Assembly: GCA_036365515.1 (NCBI GenBank)
Contig: CM070875.1
Location: 90,739,128 to 90,803,127, forward strand
Length of the DNA: 64,000 nucleotides
Direction: 5' to 3'
DNA from: Torymus aiolomorphi
Lineage: Eukaryota > Arthropoda > Insecta > Hymenoptera > Torymidae
In this document: piece by piece, positions 32,403 to 43,720 of the stretch
Numbering within the stretch: position 1 is the stretch's first letter
How the letters are laid out: every line of letters starts with the position of its first letter
Notes under the pieces: model-generated
Told to the model about the DNA's origin: nothing
Database searches by the model: none
What the model saw: only the letters and a program-made list of their open reading frames with translations
Position numbers and translations under genes: made by a program

Positions 32403-33016
32403 CATTTGAGTTGGCATTTTATGAACAGATCGCGTCGATTTATATATGTATATATGTACGGGGTGTGTCATTTTAATTGACGCACCCGAAAATTTGAAAA
32501 CGGCGTCTCCTAGAAAAAAATGATTCAAACAAAAGTTGTAGGGTACGGAGGGGGCCAACTGATAATGACCTTCACTTTGACCTTGAGGTCAAGTATCAAG
32601 GTCATTTGAAGGTCAAATCGATTTTTTGCATAGGAACCCCCACTATTGACCCCGGAAGTGGAAAGATGGGCAAATTTTACGTTCAAATGTGACCTTGACC
32701 ATTACTTCAAACTCAAAGGTCCACATAATGTAAAGAAGGAAGTCAGTCAACGCATTCAAACATTTCGAAAACTACACAACCTATACAAGAAAATGTTTTG
32801 TACAAAAGCTGAGTATAGGGCGGGTGGGGGGGGGGCAACTGACCATGATGTTGATCTTCAGGTCAATATTAAGAAGTGGCTTTGACATAGACGTCAAGAT
32901 CCAGGATAAACATCGAAGAGATCCAAGAAGGACAAAGACCTATTCCAGCTTTACCCAGACACAACGACGTAGACGTGATAGGAAAGTATTTCGTTGGAGT
33001 GCTCAATTTTTCTAAG

Positions 33017-33276
33017 CCCCCTTGCCTTTCACGTTCCGGGGTGCTTTCTGTTGTCGTGAGTCCCCTCGCCTTTCACATTCCGGGGTGCTTTCTGTTGTCG
33101 TGGGTCCCCTCGCCTCTCACGTTCCGAGGTGCTTTCTGTTGTCGTGAGTCCCCTCGCCTCTCACGTTCCGGGGTGCTTTCTGTTGTGAGTCCCCTCGCCT
33201 CTCACGTTCCGGGGTGCTTTCTGTTGTCGTGAGTTCCCTCACCTCTCACGTTCCGGGGTGCTTTCTATTTTCGTGA
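33017..33276. repeat. 44-bp minisatellite, about six copies, at the transposase 3' side
   Basis: Unit CCCCTCGCCTCTCACGTTCC, GGGGTGCTTTCTGTTGTCGTGAGT. One copy lacks five bases. It lies just downstream of the truncated minus-strand transposase. Confidence 0.9.
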
Positions 33277-33705
33277 CTAATACTACGTGATATGCGTGGA
33301 ATTTCACTTTTTTGATAATTCTTGAAACAGTTTTAAAAGGAATACCTGACTCTCTTGAAATGATTTGACAACTTGTGTGCGAATTTAGGTGAATGTAATC
33401 TAAAATTACAAGAACACGTGTATCATTTTCGTCGTATACACGACTTGGACGTTGCCGACTTAAGTGGACATTCTGAGCTCTCAACTTTAGTCTTTGAATG
33501 GTTCTGTCATTAGGATTAGATGTCGCCGATCTGGGTAACGCTCTGCATATCGTCTAGCAGCAGCTGGGTAACTACCATGACCTTGACCGAAAATTATCAA
33601 CATATCAACAATTTCAGCTAGTGGGTAGCCTGCCCCAATTTTTGACAAAAAGTTTTTGTTAAATTGGAAGCAAAATGAAAAATTATAAATAAAACTTAAG
33701 AACAA
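33239..33705 (-). pseudogene. Mariner-like transposase N-terminal fragment
   Basis: Two frames. The first reads AEIVDMLIIFGQG and YPAAARRYAERYPDRRHLI, the N-terminal helix-turn-helix start that is incomplete in the copy at 14770. The second (33239-33484) reads RVYDENDTRVLVILDYIHLN and ESGIPFKTVSRIIKKVKFHAYH, matching residues 35-93 of the other transposase. A stop and frame change separates them, and the catalytic domain is absent; the 44-bp minisatellite stands where it should be. Confidence 0.8.
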
Positions 33706-33959
33706 ATTATTGAACTGTGGACAATAAAGAGCGGAGACTCCACAAAATAATGTATGTATGTCGTATTAATTGAATACGCAAACTGCTTCTTTAATTTAAA
33801 TTTTAAGTGCCTTTCACTTGAGATTAAGTTCGCAAGCAGAAATCATATCACCAGTGGTCACCTTAGGTAAAAATTGGTTATCGATAATTATTAGAAGTCA
33901 CTTAAGATGAAAGTTTGTGATTAATGGTTGAATGCGTAGTTTTTGAAATGGATACATTG

Positions 33960-34406
33960 TGTAACGGGCGCATGCATAAAGGTAAAGGTGGTCGCATATA
34001 TCGCGCAGTGAGATTTGAATCTCGCGCGCTTGCACGTATAGCGACTCATCGCACGCCAAGCGGGACGCGCGAGAGGCGGAGCAAGAAGAAGAAGGATGAC
34101 GCCGCGACGCTCCGAAGGGACGCCGCGGCCATTTTTCCTCATTTGACTCTCGCCGCGCAACAGGTGCGCAAGTGCCCGTGAGTGCACCGCCGGTGCCACA
34201 CCAAACCCTGCGCCTCGTGCCTTCCGCGCCTCCGATCCGCCGCCCAACCAGCAGCAACGCAACGCCGGCTGCGTTCGCCAGCCCGGCCACTCCGCCAGCG
34301 AAGAAGAGAGGAAGAAAGGAAGAGAGGAAGAGAGAACGAGAGAGAGAGTCGGCGGCAGCAAAGGCGCGAGAAGCCACGAGGCCCGACGCCTCAAAGCGAG
34401 GAGGCG

Positions 34407-34459
<53 letters not shown>

Positions 34460-35241
34460 CATCGTGCGGCGCGCTGGCCAGCGCAAAAGTAAGTCTAGCG
34501 CTTTTATATCTGCCGCGTAGGTTTTGCGTGCGAGCGGCTTCGCGAGTGTTCTGTTTCGCGGCTACCCGACACCGCTTGCACCGAGGCAAGCGGCCTCGCG
34601 TACGTGCGTGCGGCGGCCATTTTGTGGCGCCTCGCGACGTGGTAATGCCGGCCGTGCGACCGGCCGGCTCCGCGTAAGTCTCGGCCTGTGCGCGTAGTTC
34701 TGTAGGAGTTGTTCGGGCTTCGCACCCCTTAGCGCGAAATCCTTTCTTTTCCGGGTTTTAATAAAACCTTTTATTTTATCTAATCTTGTAGTTTCGAGTT
34801 TCTTTTGCGAGTAACCGTCCCTATCTCCCCGAATACCGCCCTCTACCGTTTCAGCAGCTGCAGCTAGCCGGAGGCATCACCTCCGAGAGGAGCATCGTCA
34901 ACGGGGAAATTGTAAGTTAAAGTCGCTCAGGTTACCCTGAGCAACGTTGTACGGGAACACCGGCGAGTGTAGGCAAGGCTAGTTCGTAGCTAGCTGCCGG
35001 TGATTCGTGCGCCGAAGTTGGTAGCAGCGGCAGAGCGGAGCGCCGGTTCTAGTAGAAAGCGGCCTAAGCTTTCTACAGTAGAAGCCGGGCGCGCTTGTTC
35101 GGAGCCTGCGCCAACGCGCTCCGGCCGACCTAAGGGTCCTTCTACAACGGCGAGTTGCCCCGGGCGTAGTAGACGCCCGTATATTACCTTCGCGCACCCC
35201 AGAGAGGGATTGATACCCTCTATTAAATTAATGCCGTTACA
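33960..35241 (+). mobile_element. Solo LTR of the gypsy family, plus orientation, 4-bp target duplication ATTG
   Basis: TGTAACGGGC ... GCCGTTACA, 1,282 bp, with ATTG at 33956-33959 and 35242-35245. Same family as the LTRs at 2264 and 9982 but reverse orientation and clearly diverged. It has AATAAAACC near 34759 (polyadenylation signal in the right place) and a (GA)n tract 34407-34457 matching the CT tract. No internal element: LTR-LTR recombination product. Confidence 0.9.
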
Positions 35242-35584
35242 ATTGATAAATTTAAACATTAGAATGACCTTAAATATTAAATTTCAAATTAGGTTCAAGG
35301 TCATATTTGAACGTAAAATTTGCCGCTCTTTCCATTTCCGGGATCAAAAGTGGGGGTTCCTATGCAAAAAATCGATTTGACCTTGAAATGACCTTGATCC
35401 TCGACCCAAGGTCAAAATGAAGGTCATTATAAGTTGGCCCCTCCGTACTCTACAACTTTTGTCTGAATCATTTTTTTCTAGGAGACGCCGTTTTTGAAAT
35501 TTTCGGGTGCATCAATTAAAATGACACACCCTGTATGTATATCTCCCTATATTATACAGGCGTTACTGCTATATCTGAACGCAG

Positions 35585-35800
35585 TCCCTCCACCGTCCCC
35601 TCCACTTTTTAACGTTAAATTCGTCCCCTCCACCGCCCTCAACCGCCCCCTCCACCGTCCCCTCCGCCGCCCTCCACCGTCCCCTCCACCGCCCTCCACT
35701 GCCCCCTCCGCCGCCCTCCACCGACCCCTCCACCGCCGTCCACCTACCGCCCCCTCCACTATCCCCTCCACCGTTCCCTCCACCTCTGGACTACTACCGG
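35585..35800. repeat. CCTCCACCG-type minisatellite
   Basis: Irregular repeats of CCCCTCCACCG and CCCTCCACCG, about 20 copies. Frames in it are low-complexity P/S/T or G/R. Confidence 0.9.
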
Positions 35801-36229
35801 ACTATTGTTTTTTATGATAATCGAAAAACCATCAAAGAGAAAACTGTCACTAAATCTTTGAATTCGAACATTTAAGAAAACTCAAAAATATACTAATTAT
35901 TATTAGAACCAACATAGACAATTATGTTTTCAACTATTACCACATTTTGCACATTTGGAACAGCTTTCCACCCCACCACTGAGGTACTGTTATAGGCGCG
36001 TTGAATTTTTGATTTTATTGAGATTAGGTTTTATATATAAGAAATAATAATTATATATATGATTTTGGGACATGCCGAAATCATATAGAATTACACAATA
36101 ATTTTTTATATAATGAGCCTAAACACAACCATGGAATTCATCGCCAGTAGCCCTAAAAAGCATGGGAGTCATCCCACCGTAATCCCTCCTTGACTCCAAC
36201 CTAGCCCTTCCTTCCTCCACCATGTAAGA
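35801..36229. other. Unassigned sequence
   Basis: AT-rich, no gene or repeat recognised. Confidence 0.4.
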
Positions 36230-36385
36230 TGTGAATTAATTTTCATTATTTATTATTGTAATTTCTTTAAAATAAAAATTGTGCAAAGTTTAAAATTAAT
36301 TCACATCTTTATTACATTTAATAAACAAATATTTCACATTAATATATTAAATAATTATGAAATATTTATTTATTAAATGTACAAC
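36230..36385. repeat. Two adjacent AT-rich hairpins
   Basis: AGATGTGAATTAATTTT pairs with AAAATTAATTCACATCT (36228-36308); TACATTTAATAAACAAATATTTCA pairs in parts with TGAAATATTTATTTATTAAATG (36313-36382). Confidence 0.65.
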
Positions 36386-36852
36386 AATATTTAGATTATT
36401 TATGATATTAAACTTATGAGAAGATACAACATGTCTTATATTTTCACAAAGGGTAATATTTATTTATTTATTGAAAACCAGAGTAAAGTACAAATGAAAT
36501 ATATACAATGTGTCCATTTAAACATAACTTACATTACTGAAGTAATCCAGCAGAGGATAAAATTTCCTGTGCGCTGGTCTGGTGCACTTAAAAAACTAAA
36601 CTTAAAACTAGAGTACAATTATTAGTTAACATAAAAACCTGATTTTTTACAGTACAAAATTTAAAATTATTATACACTTATATACCAGATTAAAAAGATT
36701 AATTTATTAGAAAAATTTAAATGTATATTATTGTCGAGGTATAAATATATAATTATCATATAGTACATATTATTGCAAACATGCGGGATTATATTTCGGT
36801 GACAATCTATTTATTACTATTCAATGGTTTTCATTCAAGTTTGTGCGTTGTT

Positions 36853-37738
36853 TTAGGTATTTCCTTTTATCAATTGTTTCAGTTTAATTTTGATGCTATT
36901 TTTGTTCCTGATCATTTTTAATTCATTTGGTAAATTATTGAACTGTATAATTGCTCTCATAAAACTGCTTTTAATGCTTATGTTTAAATATCTTCTTGGG
37001 ATTTGAATACTTTTGTTCCTAGTGATACTATTTGAGTTAATGTAAGCTGATCGTAGTTCTTCATAATAATAAGATAGTGATTCATAAGAAAAAATTTGAT
37101 TTAGGCTCATGGGGTTTTTATTTCCTATAAACTTATTCTTATTGATAATTTTAAGTAACCTTTTCTGTAAGTTTTCGAGTAGAGATTTACTAGTAGAATA
37201 AGCTCCACCCCAGGTTATTATTCCATATGAAATAATGCTATGAAAAAGGGCGTAATAGACCATCCTTAAAGTGTCAGTAGTCATAAATTTTGAGAGTTTG
37301 TAGAAGATGAAGGTGAGATACTTAGTTTTGTTGTAAACGTAACCGATGTGCTCATTCCATCTCATGTTACTATCAAAAATTATGCCTAAATATTTGTTGC
37401 TTTCTACTCTTTTGATTTTAGTACCTTGTATATTTATGCTTAAATTTTTAGGTGTGCTATTTATTTGATTACCAAAAACTATGTAAACAGTTTTATCAGT
37501 GTTTAGTGAGAGCTTGTTAAGGGTTAGCCAATTTGATATTATATGAAGAGCTTCATTCATTTTAGTTTCGATTTCTTTCCATGTTTTAGCTGTTGCTACC
37601 ATTGCTGTGTCATCAGCATAGGCAACAATAGTAACCTCAGAGATATTTTGTAGTAAGTCGTTGATGTATAGTAGAAAGAGTAGTGGGCCCAGAATTGTGC
37701 CTTGAGGAACTCCAGTATCAACTGTTTCTAGGTGGCTT
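36853..37738 (-). pseudogene. LINE ORF2, reverse transcriptase second half
   Basis: The frame extends above the Met at 37602 to about 37738: HLETVDTGVPQGTILGPLLF, then INDL and the catalytic YADDT. After it come SLNTDKTVYIVFGN and KYLGIIFDSNMRWNEHI, then a C-terminal region with QKRLLKIINK and NLPNELK, typical of LINE RT C-termini. It joins the RT N-terminal half at 40097 once the insertion is removed, possibly with a few lost bases. Confidence 0.9.
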
Positions 37739-38411
37739 CTTAAAAAATCTTAAATTTAAGTGAAATTCAGATTTTTTAGCAATCTTTGACGGTAAAAAAT
37801 TATTTAATCAAATAAATTGAATACATACAACTCTTCAGTCAATAGAAATATAAAATACCAAAATTTTAGGACCTCTCCCATTAAAATATATGCAGTTCCT
37901 GAATCTGGAGTCGACGGCAGAGCTCAAAATTTTACATTATGTAGAAAACAGCTTTAAAGATAAAATTACTAAAATACTTCTTTATTTCTTCTTCTTTATT
38001 TCTTAACTCCATCTCTGCCCTGAAATACAAAAAAATGTGGTTTTTCGCTCGAAATATTTTACATTTAGAACAAATATTCTGGTACCTCAGTATGCGATCT
38101 ATCAGACTTGTAAGCTATGAGCACACGTAACAGTCATATCCACATCAGTCAGTTAAGTTTGTTAAGTGGTTTAATATGTAGATCCTTTGGTGCTTTTAAA
38201 TTCATATGTTTTTAATAATCTTTATCACATATATTAGATTCTTGTACATATACTGAGGTAAATAAAGAATGTGTTGAGAAATCCAAAATCCTTCATGCAT
38301 GGAATGAAGCCAGTATCGCCATAGCCAAATGCTTGAAAAAAATGTTTATAGCAGCAACATTCCTATATTGATCTTCTTTTAATGTCTGATAAGGTGAACT
38401 TTATTTGTCCA

Positions 38412-38660
38412 TTATTCTTTTTCACATATAATATTATTACTGAATAAAGAGAATACGACTGATACATATTTATTGCAGTGCATAACTGTTTTTACTTCAG
38501 AAAATAAAATGTCAATTATATCATAGTGAGATTCAGGAAATGGCTGATAATGGTAGCTTTCTGGCTGAAGCGAAGGTTGCATAACATTTTTCTGCACAAT
38601 AGCATATCTTTCGCTTCCTTTAAAAGTTGATTTAAATCTGTACACTAAATGTTTTTTGTA
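38412..38660 (-). CDS. Unrecognised small frame in the insertion
   Basis: 77 residues from the Met at 38645 (MYRFKSTFKGSERYAIVQKN...), stop near 38412. Composition is ordinary, not low-complexity, with PSLQPESYHYQPFPESHY. Open one or two codons upstream (YYKKHLV). I recognise no family. It could be a transposase shard or chance. Confidence 0.2.
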   Translation of the reverse strand, partial: YKKHLVYRFKSTFKGSERYAIVQKNVMQPSLQPESYHYQPFPESHYDIIDILFSEVKTVMHCNKYVSVVFSLFSNNIICEKE

Positions 38661-38991
38661 ATAGTCAATATAGACTTAATTTTTCATTAGTATCAATCCC
38701 TGTTATTTTAAGTATGAAGTTTCCAATAAAAGTTCAAGTACTAAAAGCTATTTCTAAAACATTAATTCAACTGTCACACGTATTATTCAAAACTTTTAAA
38801 AACTGATTTAAAATACTTTTACTTATTATAATACACTAAAGTTTACTCCAAAATCCGTTGGAAACAATGAAAATTAAGAAGAACACTTTGTATAGAAAAG
38901 GTGCTGATGCTGATATCACAGTGTTTATATGAAATGACAGCTGTGCATGTTTACATTGCTTGCGGACTTTTACATAGGTTAAAATCAGCTC

Positions 38992-39612
38992 TGTTACAGT
39001 GAATCCACATTGCATGCCGTATGCCGTATGCCGTCAGAAAAAAAGTTGTTGTCTGAAATCTATAGGATTTATAACTCTATGGTTATAAATCCTATGGGCC
39101 TTCACACAGCTCTGAGGAACAGATATAAAGGGCGCTACAGGCAAAAAGAAAAAGCAAAAGCACAGGAACAGATGTAAGATTAACATGGATATGTATATCT
39201 ATATATATGAGGAACAGGAATAGCTAGAAGGAACACCTAGATCTGTTCCTGTTCCTCATATATATAGATATACATATCCATGTTATTCTTATATCTGTTC
39301 CTGTGCTTTTGCTTTTTCTTTTTGCCTGTAGTGCCCTTTAAGTACAAGAATAACATAGGTTAGTATATCTATATATATGAGGAACAGCGAGATACACAAG
39401 GAACAAGAGTCTTGTTCCTTGCTGTTCTTCGTATATATAGATATATAACCCATGTTATTTTTGTACTTTATATCTGTTCCTCAGAGCTGTGTGAAGGCCC
39501 TATAGGAATTGTAACCATAGAGTTATAAATATTATAGATTTCGGACAACAACTATTTTTCTGACGGCATACGGCATACAGTACACGGCATGCAATGTGGA
39601 TTCACTGTTACA
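38992..39612. mobile_element. Foldback element of about 620 bp iterating AGGAACAG
   Basis: Ends TGTTACAGTGAATCCACATT and inverse CACTGTTACA, inverted arms of more than 150 bp (GCATGCCGTATGCCGTA, GTTGTTGTC, CCTTCACACAGCTCTG). The centre is a nested set of GAGGAACAG / CTGTTCCTC words with ATATCTATATATATGAGGAA copies. No target duplication clear. No ORF. Confidence 0.75.
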
Positions 39613-40096
39613 ATAAAAGAGTGAGCTATGAGCCTGTAAGAGGCTGTCGTTGATAAGCCAGGTTGTTACGGTGCCAACATAACTGCTATATAAGTTTTAA
39701 AATCAAATTTTTATTTTTGTCAAAAATACCGTCCATAAATTATATTATTTATTTTTTATCTTTGTATTAATGATTAAAATATTATTTTTGGATCTTTTAA
39801 AGTATATACAGACAGATATTTAGAGTGAGAATTTTAAATATATTAAGAACAGTGAAATGAAAAAAAAATTAGTAGAAATAATATATGATTATATAATTAT
39901 GTATACAAGGGGAAAAATTTAATTTGAACAAAAAACAAATGAAAAGCTTTATCAGTGTTTTGTGTATATTCTTAAAACAGAAATAGATAATGCTTTAAAA
40001 CTAATTGGGACATATTCTACAAGTGTTTTTTTAGTAAAATATGTAATAAAAAAAAAATTGATTTTTCGTCATTCTAAAGGTGTCCGACCCCCTTAA

Positions 40097-42028
40097 GACA
40101 ACTTTTTAATAGGTTGTGCGCACTTCCTCTAATTCCATAATTATATAATTTTTCCAGTAATATTTGGTGGTTTACCGTATCAAATGCTTTGGCTAGGTCC
40201 AAAAAAGTTATAGCAATTGGAGTACTCTTGTCTAGTTTATTATATATTTCATTGGCTATTAGGGATAGAGCATCTTTTGTACTTTTACTTTCCTGAATCC
40301 GTATTGATTTATAGCAAGTATGCCGTATTTATTTATGAAATTAGTAATCCTTCTATGTATTATTTTTTCCAGTATTTTTGCAAAGTTTGATATAAGAGAT
40401 ATTGGTCTGTAATTTGTGGCAACGTATTTTTCTTTGGATTTATGTATAGGAATGACTTTTGCTGTTTTCAGGTGATCTGGCCAGTTGCTCTGTTCTATGC
40501 AAACGTTGAAAATGTGAACTAGGGGGTCAGCTGGATGCTCTATGAGGGTTTTTAAGGTTTTTGTGTTAATATTATCAATACCACCATTTTTATTTTCCAT
40601 GTTGTGTATAATATATTTAATTTCCTGGTGGTTTGTAGGTTCCAGAAAGATTGATTTGCAGTTCATTGGAGGTAGTTTAATTTTCTCATTTTTCGGGGGT
40701 CTAATTTTATCACTTAGTTTTTTGCCTATGTTACAGAAAAATTTGTTCAAGTTCTCAATAATATTTTCAGGATCTGTTATTTTTTTATTGTTATCTATTA
40801 AATATTTAATGTTGCTATTTCTTTTTCTATTTTTTCCAATTTTTTGATTTATCACATTCCAAAGTTTTCTAGGGTTTTTCATGTTTTCTTCTATTTGTTT
40901 TTTATCGTACATTTCTTTAGCCCTATTTATAGTATACTTAAGTAAATTATTGAACTTCTTGTATTTATCCCCTTTTTTAGCGTTATGAGGATCTTTTTTC
41001 CATAATTTATATAATTTTTCTTTGGTATTACAAGATTTTATGATTGCCTTAGTTATCCAATTACTCCTTGGTCTAGCATTATTAGCTTTACTATTTTTAG
41101 TATATTCAGCTTTGCTTAGACATACTTTTACTTTATCAATGATGTTATTTAACGCGTGGTTCGGGTCATTTGTTTGAAATATGTCGCTCCAGTCCATCGA
41201 ATCTGCAAAAATTTTAAGTTTAGTGTAGTTTATTTGTTTCATTGATTCAGTGTTTTTGTTAACTCTTATCTTATTTATTGACAGAAATAGCGGAAAATGG
41301 TCAGTAAGAGGTATACGTAGTGTAAAGGTTTTGTACGCAATTTCGTTTAATTTAATAAAAATATTGTCTATGCATGTTCCTGAATTATATGTTTTATCAG
41401 ATGGTCTGGTAATGTTATTAAAGCCAGGGTAGTATCCTTGTTCTAATAGTAAATGTAGGAATTCTTGATTGATAGTATCTTGATTTAAAATATCAAAATT
41501 AAAGTCACCGATAATAAGGTTGTTTTTATATTTCCTATTGTGTTTAATTAATTTTTTGAGGTTACAGAGAAAATCAGGTTTACTTATATCATGAGAACTA
41601 TATAGTGCTGATAATAATATTTCTCTATTGTTTTCAATAGATATTTTAGAGTTAATTACTTTAAGGTTATTTATTTCAATGACTTCAGTCGATTCAGTAA
41701 TGTAGTCGCTTATGTAAATTACAACTCCATCATTCTGGTTAATGTTACTGTAATTATAGTACATTTTGTAACCCGTTATATTAAAGATTTCTGGTTGTAC
41801 TAGTTTTCGAGTTTCACAGCAAACAATAATGCAAGGCTTTTTTAATAATCTTTATAGTAAAATGAGTAGGTTATTGAAGTTAGCATTTAGGCCTCTTATG
41901 TTTACATTTAGTATTACTTCCTTTTCTGATGCCATGGATAAATTTAAATCGCCAATGTCATCAAAATTGAAGTCACTGTTGATTATATCATTTTGAAAAT
42001 TTGTGATTATATCGTTACTTCTATCCAT
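40097..42028 (-). pseudogene. LINE ORF2, endonuclease and first half of RT
   Basis: ATG 42028 overlaps the ORF1 stop (ATGGATAG). A TAA at 41852-41854 interrupts the endonuclease N-terminus. Endonuclease: NLIIGDFNFDIL (Asp/Asn), TCIDNIF and LTDHFPLF (Asp-His). Linker, then RT fingers KVIPIHKSKEKYVATNYRPIS and [19 protein letters not shown] one-base frameshift near 40290 follows; the other frame continues with [19 protein letters not shown] (first catalytic Asp) and GIRG, then is cut at 40097 by the insertion. Catalyses nicking and reverse transcription when intact. Confidence 0.88.
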
Positions 42029-43392
42029 TCTTGTTTATAATAGTTGTTGCCTCCGTTCTTCTTCTATTTGATGTTATTGTTTCTACGTTACGTGACGATT
42101 GTGGCGCTGTTGAATCCCCACTTGTTAGGCTTTCACTTCTTATCTGTGCCTGTCGCTGGTAAGGTTGATTTTCTACTTTACTGAAGTATCTTTTGTATGT
42201 AGGTTGCGTTGGGTATTCCGTTTTTTCAATGTATTTTTTAATTTTAGTCTTTAGGATTTCACAAAGTTGGCTATCTATTGCACTGTGGTTAAGATTGTGT
42301 TTAGTTTTGTACTTCTCGTTACTAAAATCATAGTTAGGACATTTGTACGTTTCACTAGTACACTTAGATGATAAATGCGCACCAGCACATTTGATACACG
42401 TGTCTTCATTTGTGCATTTCTTGGCGCTATGTTCGAATCTAGCACATTTATTGCAAGGCATTGTGCTAATTACATCAAAAACTCTGCAACTTCGATGTCC
42501 GACAAATAATCTGCTCTTGTTATCTTTAATGTTTTTGTAAGTGTTTGCTGTTACCTCTATTATTGCAACTTTATTTTTAGTTCTCTCATTAGTATAAACG
42601 TGCAGTATCTTGCAATTTTCTTTAATAATATTGAAATTTCTTTGATTAATGTCAAGTTCAATTTCTTCTTCAGATTCAAAGTCCATATCAATATCAATTA
42701 CTTTTAATTTTGGTTTTTCAAATTCTTCTTTTTCTATTTTAAAGCTGTTGGATAATTTTTCTCCTAGAGAAGATACTAGTGACTTAATATTTTCTTCTTT
42801 CAAGCAATTAATTATTACTGTGTCCTTGTTCTTGAATGAGACGCTCTTTGTTTGTATCGATTTGTCACTTGTTATATGTTGTAAAACTGTTTTTTCCAAG
42901 TTAATGTTATCATTGTTGTTTGTTTTTTAATAATTAGCTTTGGTACTCTTTTACTTTTAGGTATAGGTCTAGCCGTGACATCCACATAAGTCTTGACAAC
43001 TTTGTTGTTTGAGATACTCTCTAAGTTCGCACAGGCTCGCTTAATAGAATCAGTACAAGCTTGTGCGTGCTTCTCGACACTGATTTTATAAAGATAGGCA
43101 TTGGTAACTTTATAAGTTGTTCCATAAAGGGCAGAAATGGCCTTTCGAAGTGTCTTTTTGATGCCAGATTTTTTTTCATTTCCGAGACATATCAGCAGAT
43201 CGTCTAGGTCTCTGTCTCCTTGAGCCAGAAGAAGTTTTAGGTCCTCAGGTGATAATAGAAGCTCAGCTCACATCATGTGTATCAGTGTTTACATCCTTCA
43301 CTGCGTCATCATCGTCGTCGACTCCTTCCAAAATCTCCAGCCTCTTGTTTTTGGCGCGGATTCCACGGTCAATGGCCTCTAACAGGACCATT
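42021..43392 (-). pseudogene. LINE ORF1, nucleic-acid-binding protein with CCHC knuckles
   Basis: The main frame 42021-42899 has two clear knuckles, CNKCARFEHSAKKC and CIKCAGAHLSSKC, and a third degenerate one (CPNYDFSNEKYKTKHNLNHS, second Cys lost). Upstream, in other frames because of a slip in an A run near 42925 and another near 43262, the protein continues: KAISALYGTTYKVTNAYLYK and MVLLEAIDRGIRAKNKRLEI with an acidic GVDDDDDAV stretch. The likely start is ATG near 43392. ORF1 protein coats LINE RNA. Third-knuckle loss and the frame breaks mark it as inactive. Confidence 0.8.
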
Positions 43393-43399
43393 TCCCGTT

Positions 43400-43700
43400 G
43401 CCTTCAGTGTAGAAAAAATGCTCATGTATCCAGAGCAGGTGAAAAATCAGAGGTCAGCGAGACTCATGGATTTATAGTCGGTGATACAAAGCCAACGGTA
43501 TAAGAGCCAAACGAGCACATCAAACGGTAGTTAATAATAACACCGATATCATGTCTGTGAGACATAAACACGTTCGCACTGGTCGAAGATTGTAGTAAGA
43601 CTGAAATATTTTAATTAAAATGATTATTGTTATAAATTCCTTGAACTTAGGAGAAATTGAGATCATATACAAATACGACATAAATTTTCACTCATCAAAT
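43400..43700. other. Unassigned spacer between LINE and Helitron fragment
   Basis: Plus-strand frames at 43249-43503 are shadows of the LINE 5' region. Nothing else seen. Confidence 0.4.
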
Positions 43701-43720
43701 CTTATAGTGTAAATTATAGA

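Larger units (their letters stand above)
32459..35533 (-). mobile_element. Second mariner-like element with long inverted arms, split by a solo LTR
   Basis: Ends CGGGGTGTGTC and GACACACCCTG, flanked by TA (32457-32458, 35534-35535). Arms of about 250-290 bp contain the same GGTCA-rich module type as the element at 13988 (ACAAAAGTTGTAGGGT, CAACTGATAATGACC). Remnant transposase on the minus strand at 33239-33705, a 44-bp minisatellite next to it, and a solo LTR at 33960-35241. Without the LTR the element was about 1.8 kb. Confidence 0.83.
37742..40095. mobile_element. 2.35-kb insertion inside LINE ORF2, both junctions at TTAA
   Basis: The LINE frame ends at ...GTC|TTAA (40093-40096) and resumes at TTAA|GAAGCC (37741-37744), so the insertion may carry a TTAA duplication as piggyBac or Kolobok elements do. 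Its right end reads CCGACCCCC next to TTAA; the left end is AT-rich and not an obvious inverse. It contains a frame at 38412-38645 and the foldback at 38992-39612. No transposase recognised. Confidence 0.5.
36455..43400 (-). mobile_element. LINE (Jockey/CR1-like) with ORF1 and ORF2, interrupted by a 2.35-kb insertion
   Basis: Minus strand: ORF1 with CCHC knuckles, ORF2 with apurinic-type endonuclease and RT, then 3' UTR ending at an (AATA)n tail near 36460. ORF1 and ORF2 overlap by 8 nt. Several frameshifts and stops show it is dead. RT and endonuclease resemble CR1/Daphne/Jockey types; no RNase H. Clade not settled. Confidence 0.85.

Noticed and set aside
15900..33280. CRISPR-like arrays at the two minisatellites
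   Set aside because: No unique spacers; repeats are contiguous, and the sequence is eukaryotic.
33924..34520. Plus-strand frames rich in RER/KRE
   Set aside because: (GA)n tract inside the solo LTR.
39110..39135. CTGAGGA near ATATAAAGGGCG considered as a hammerhead core
   Set aside because: No matching GAAA segment or stem II; it is part of the AGGAACAG word set.
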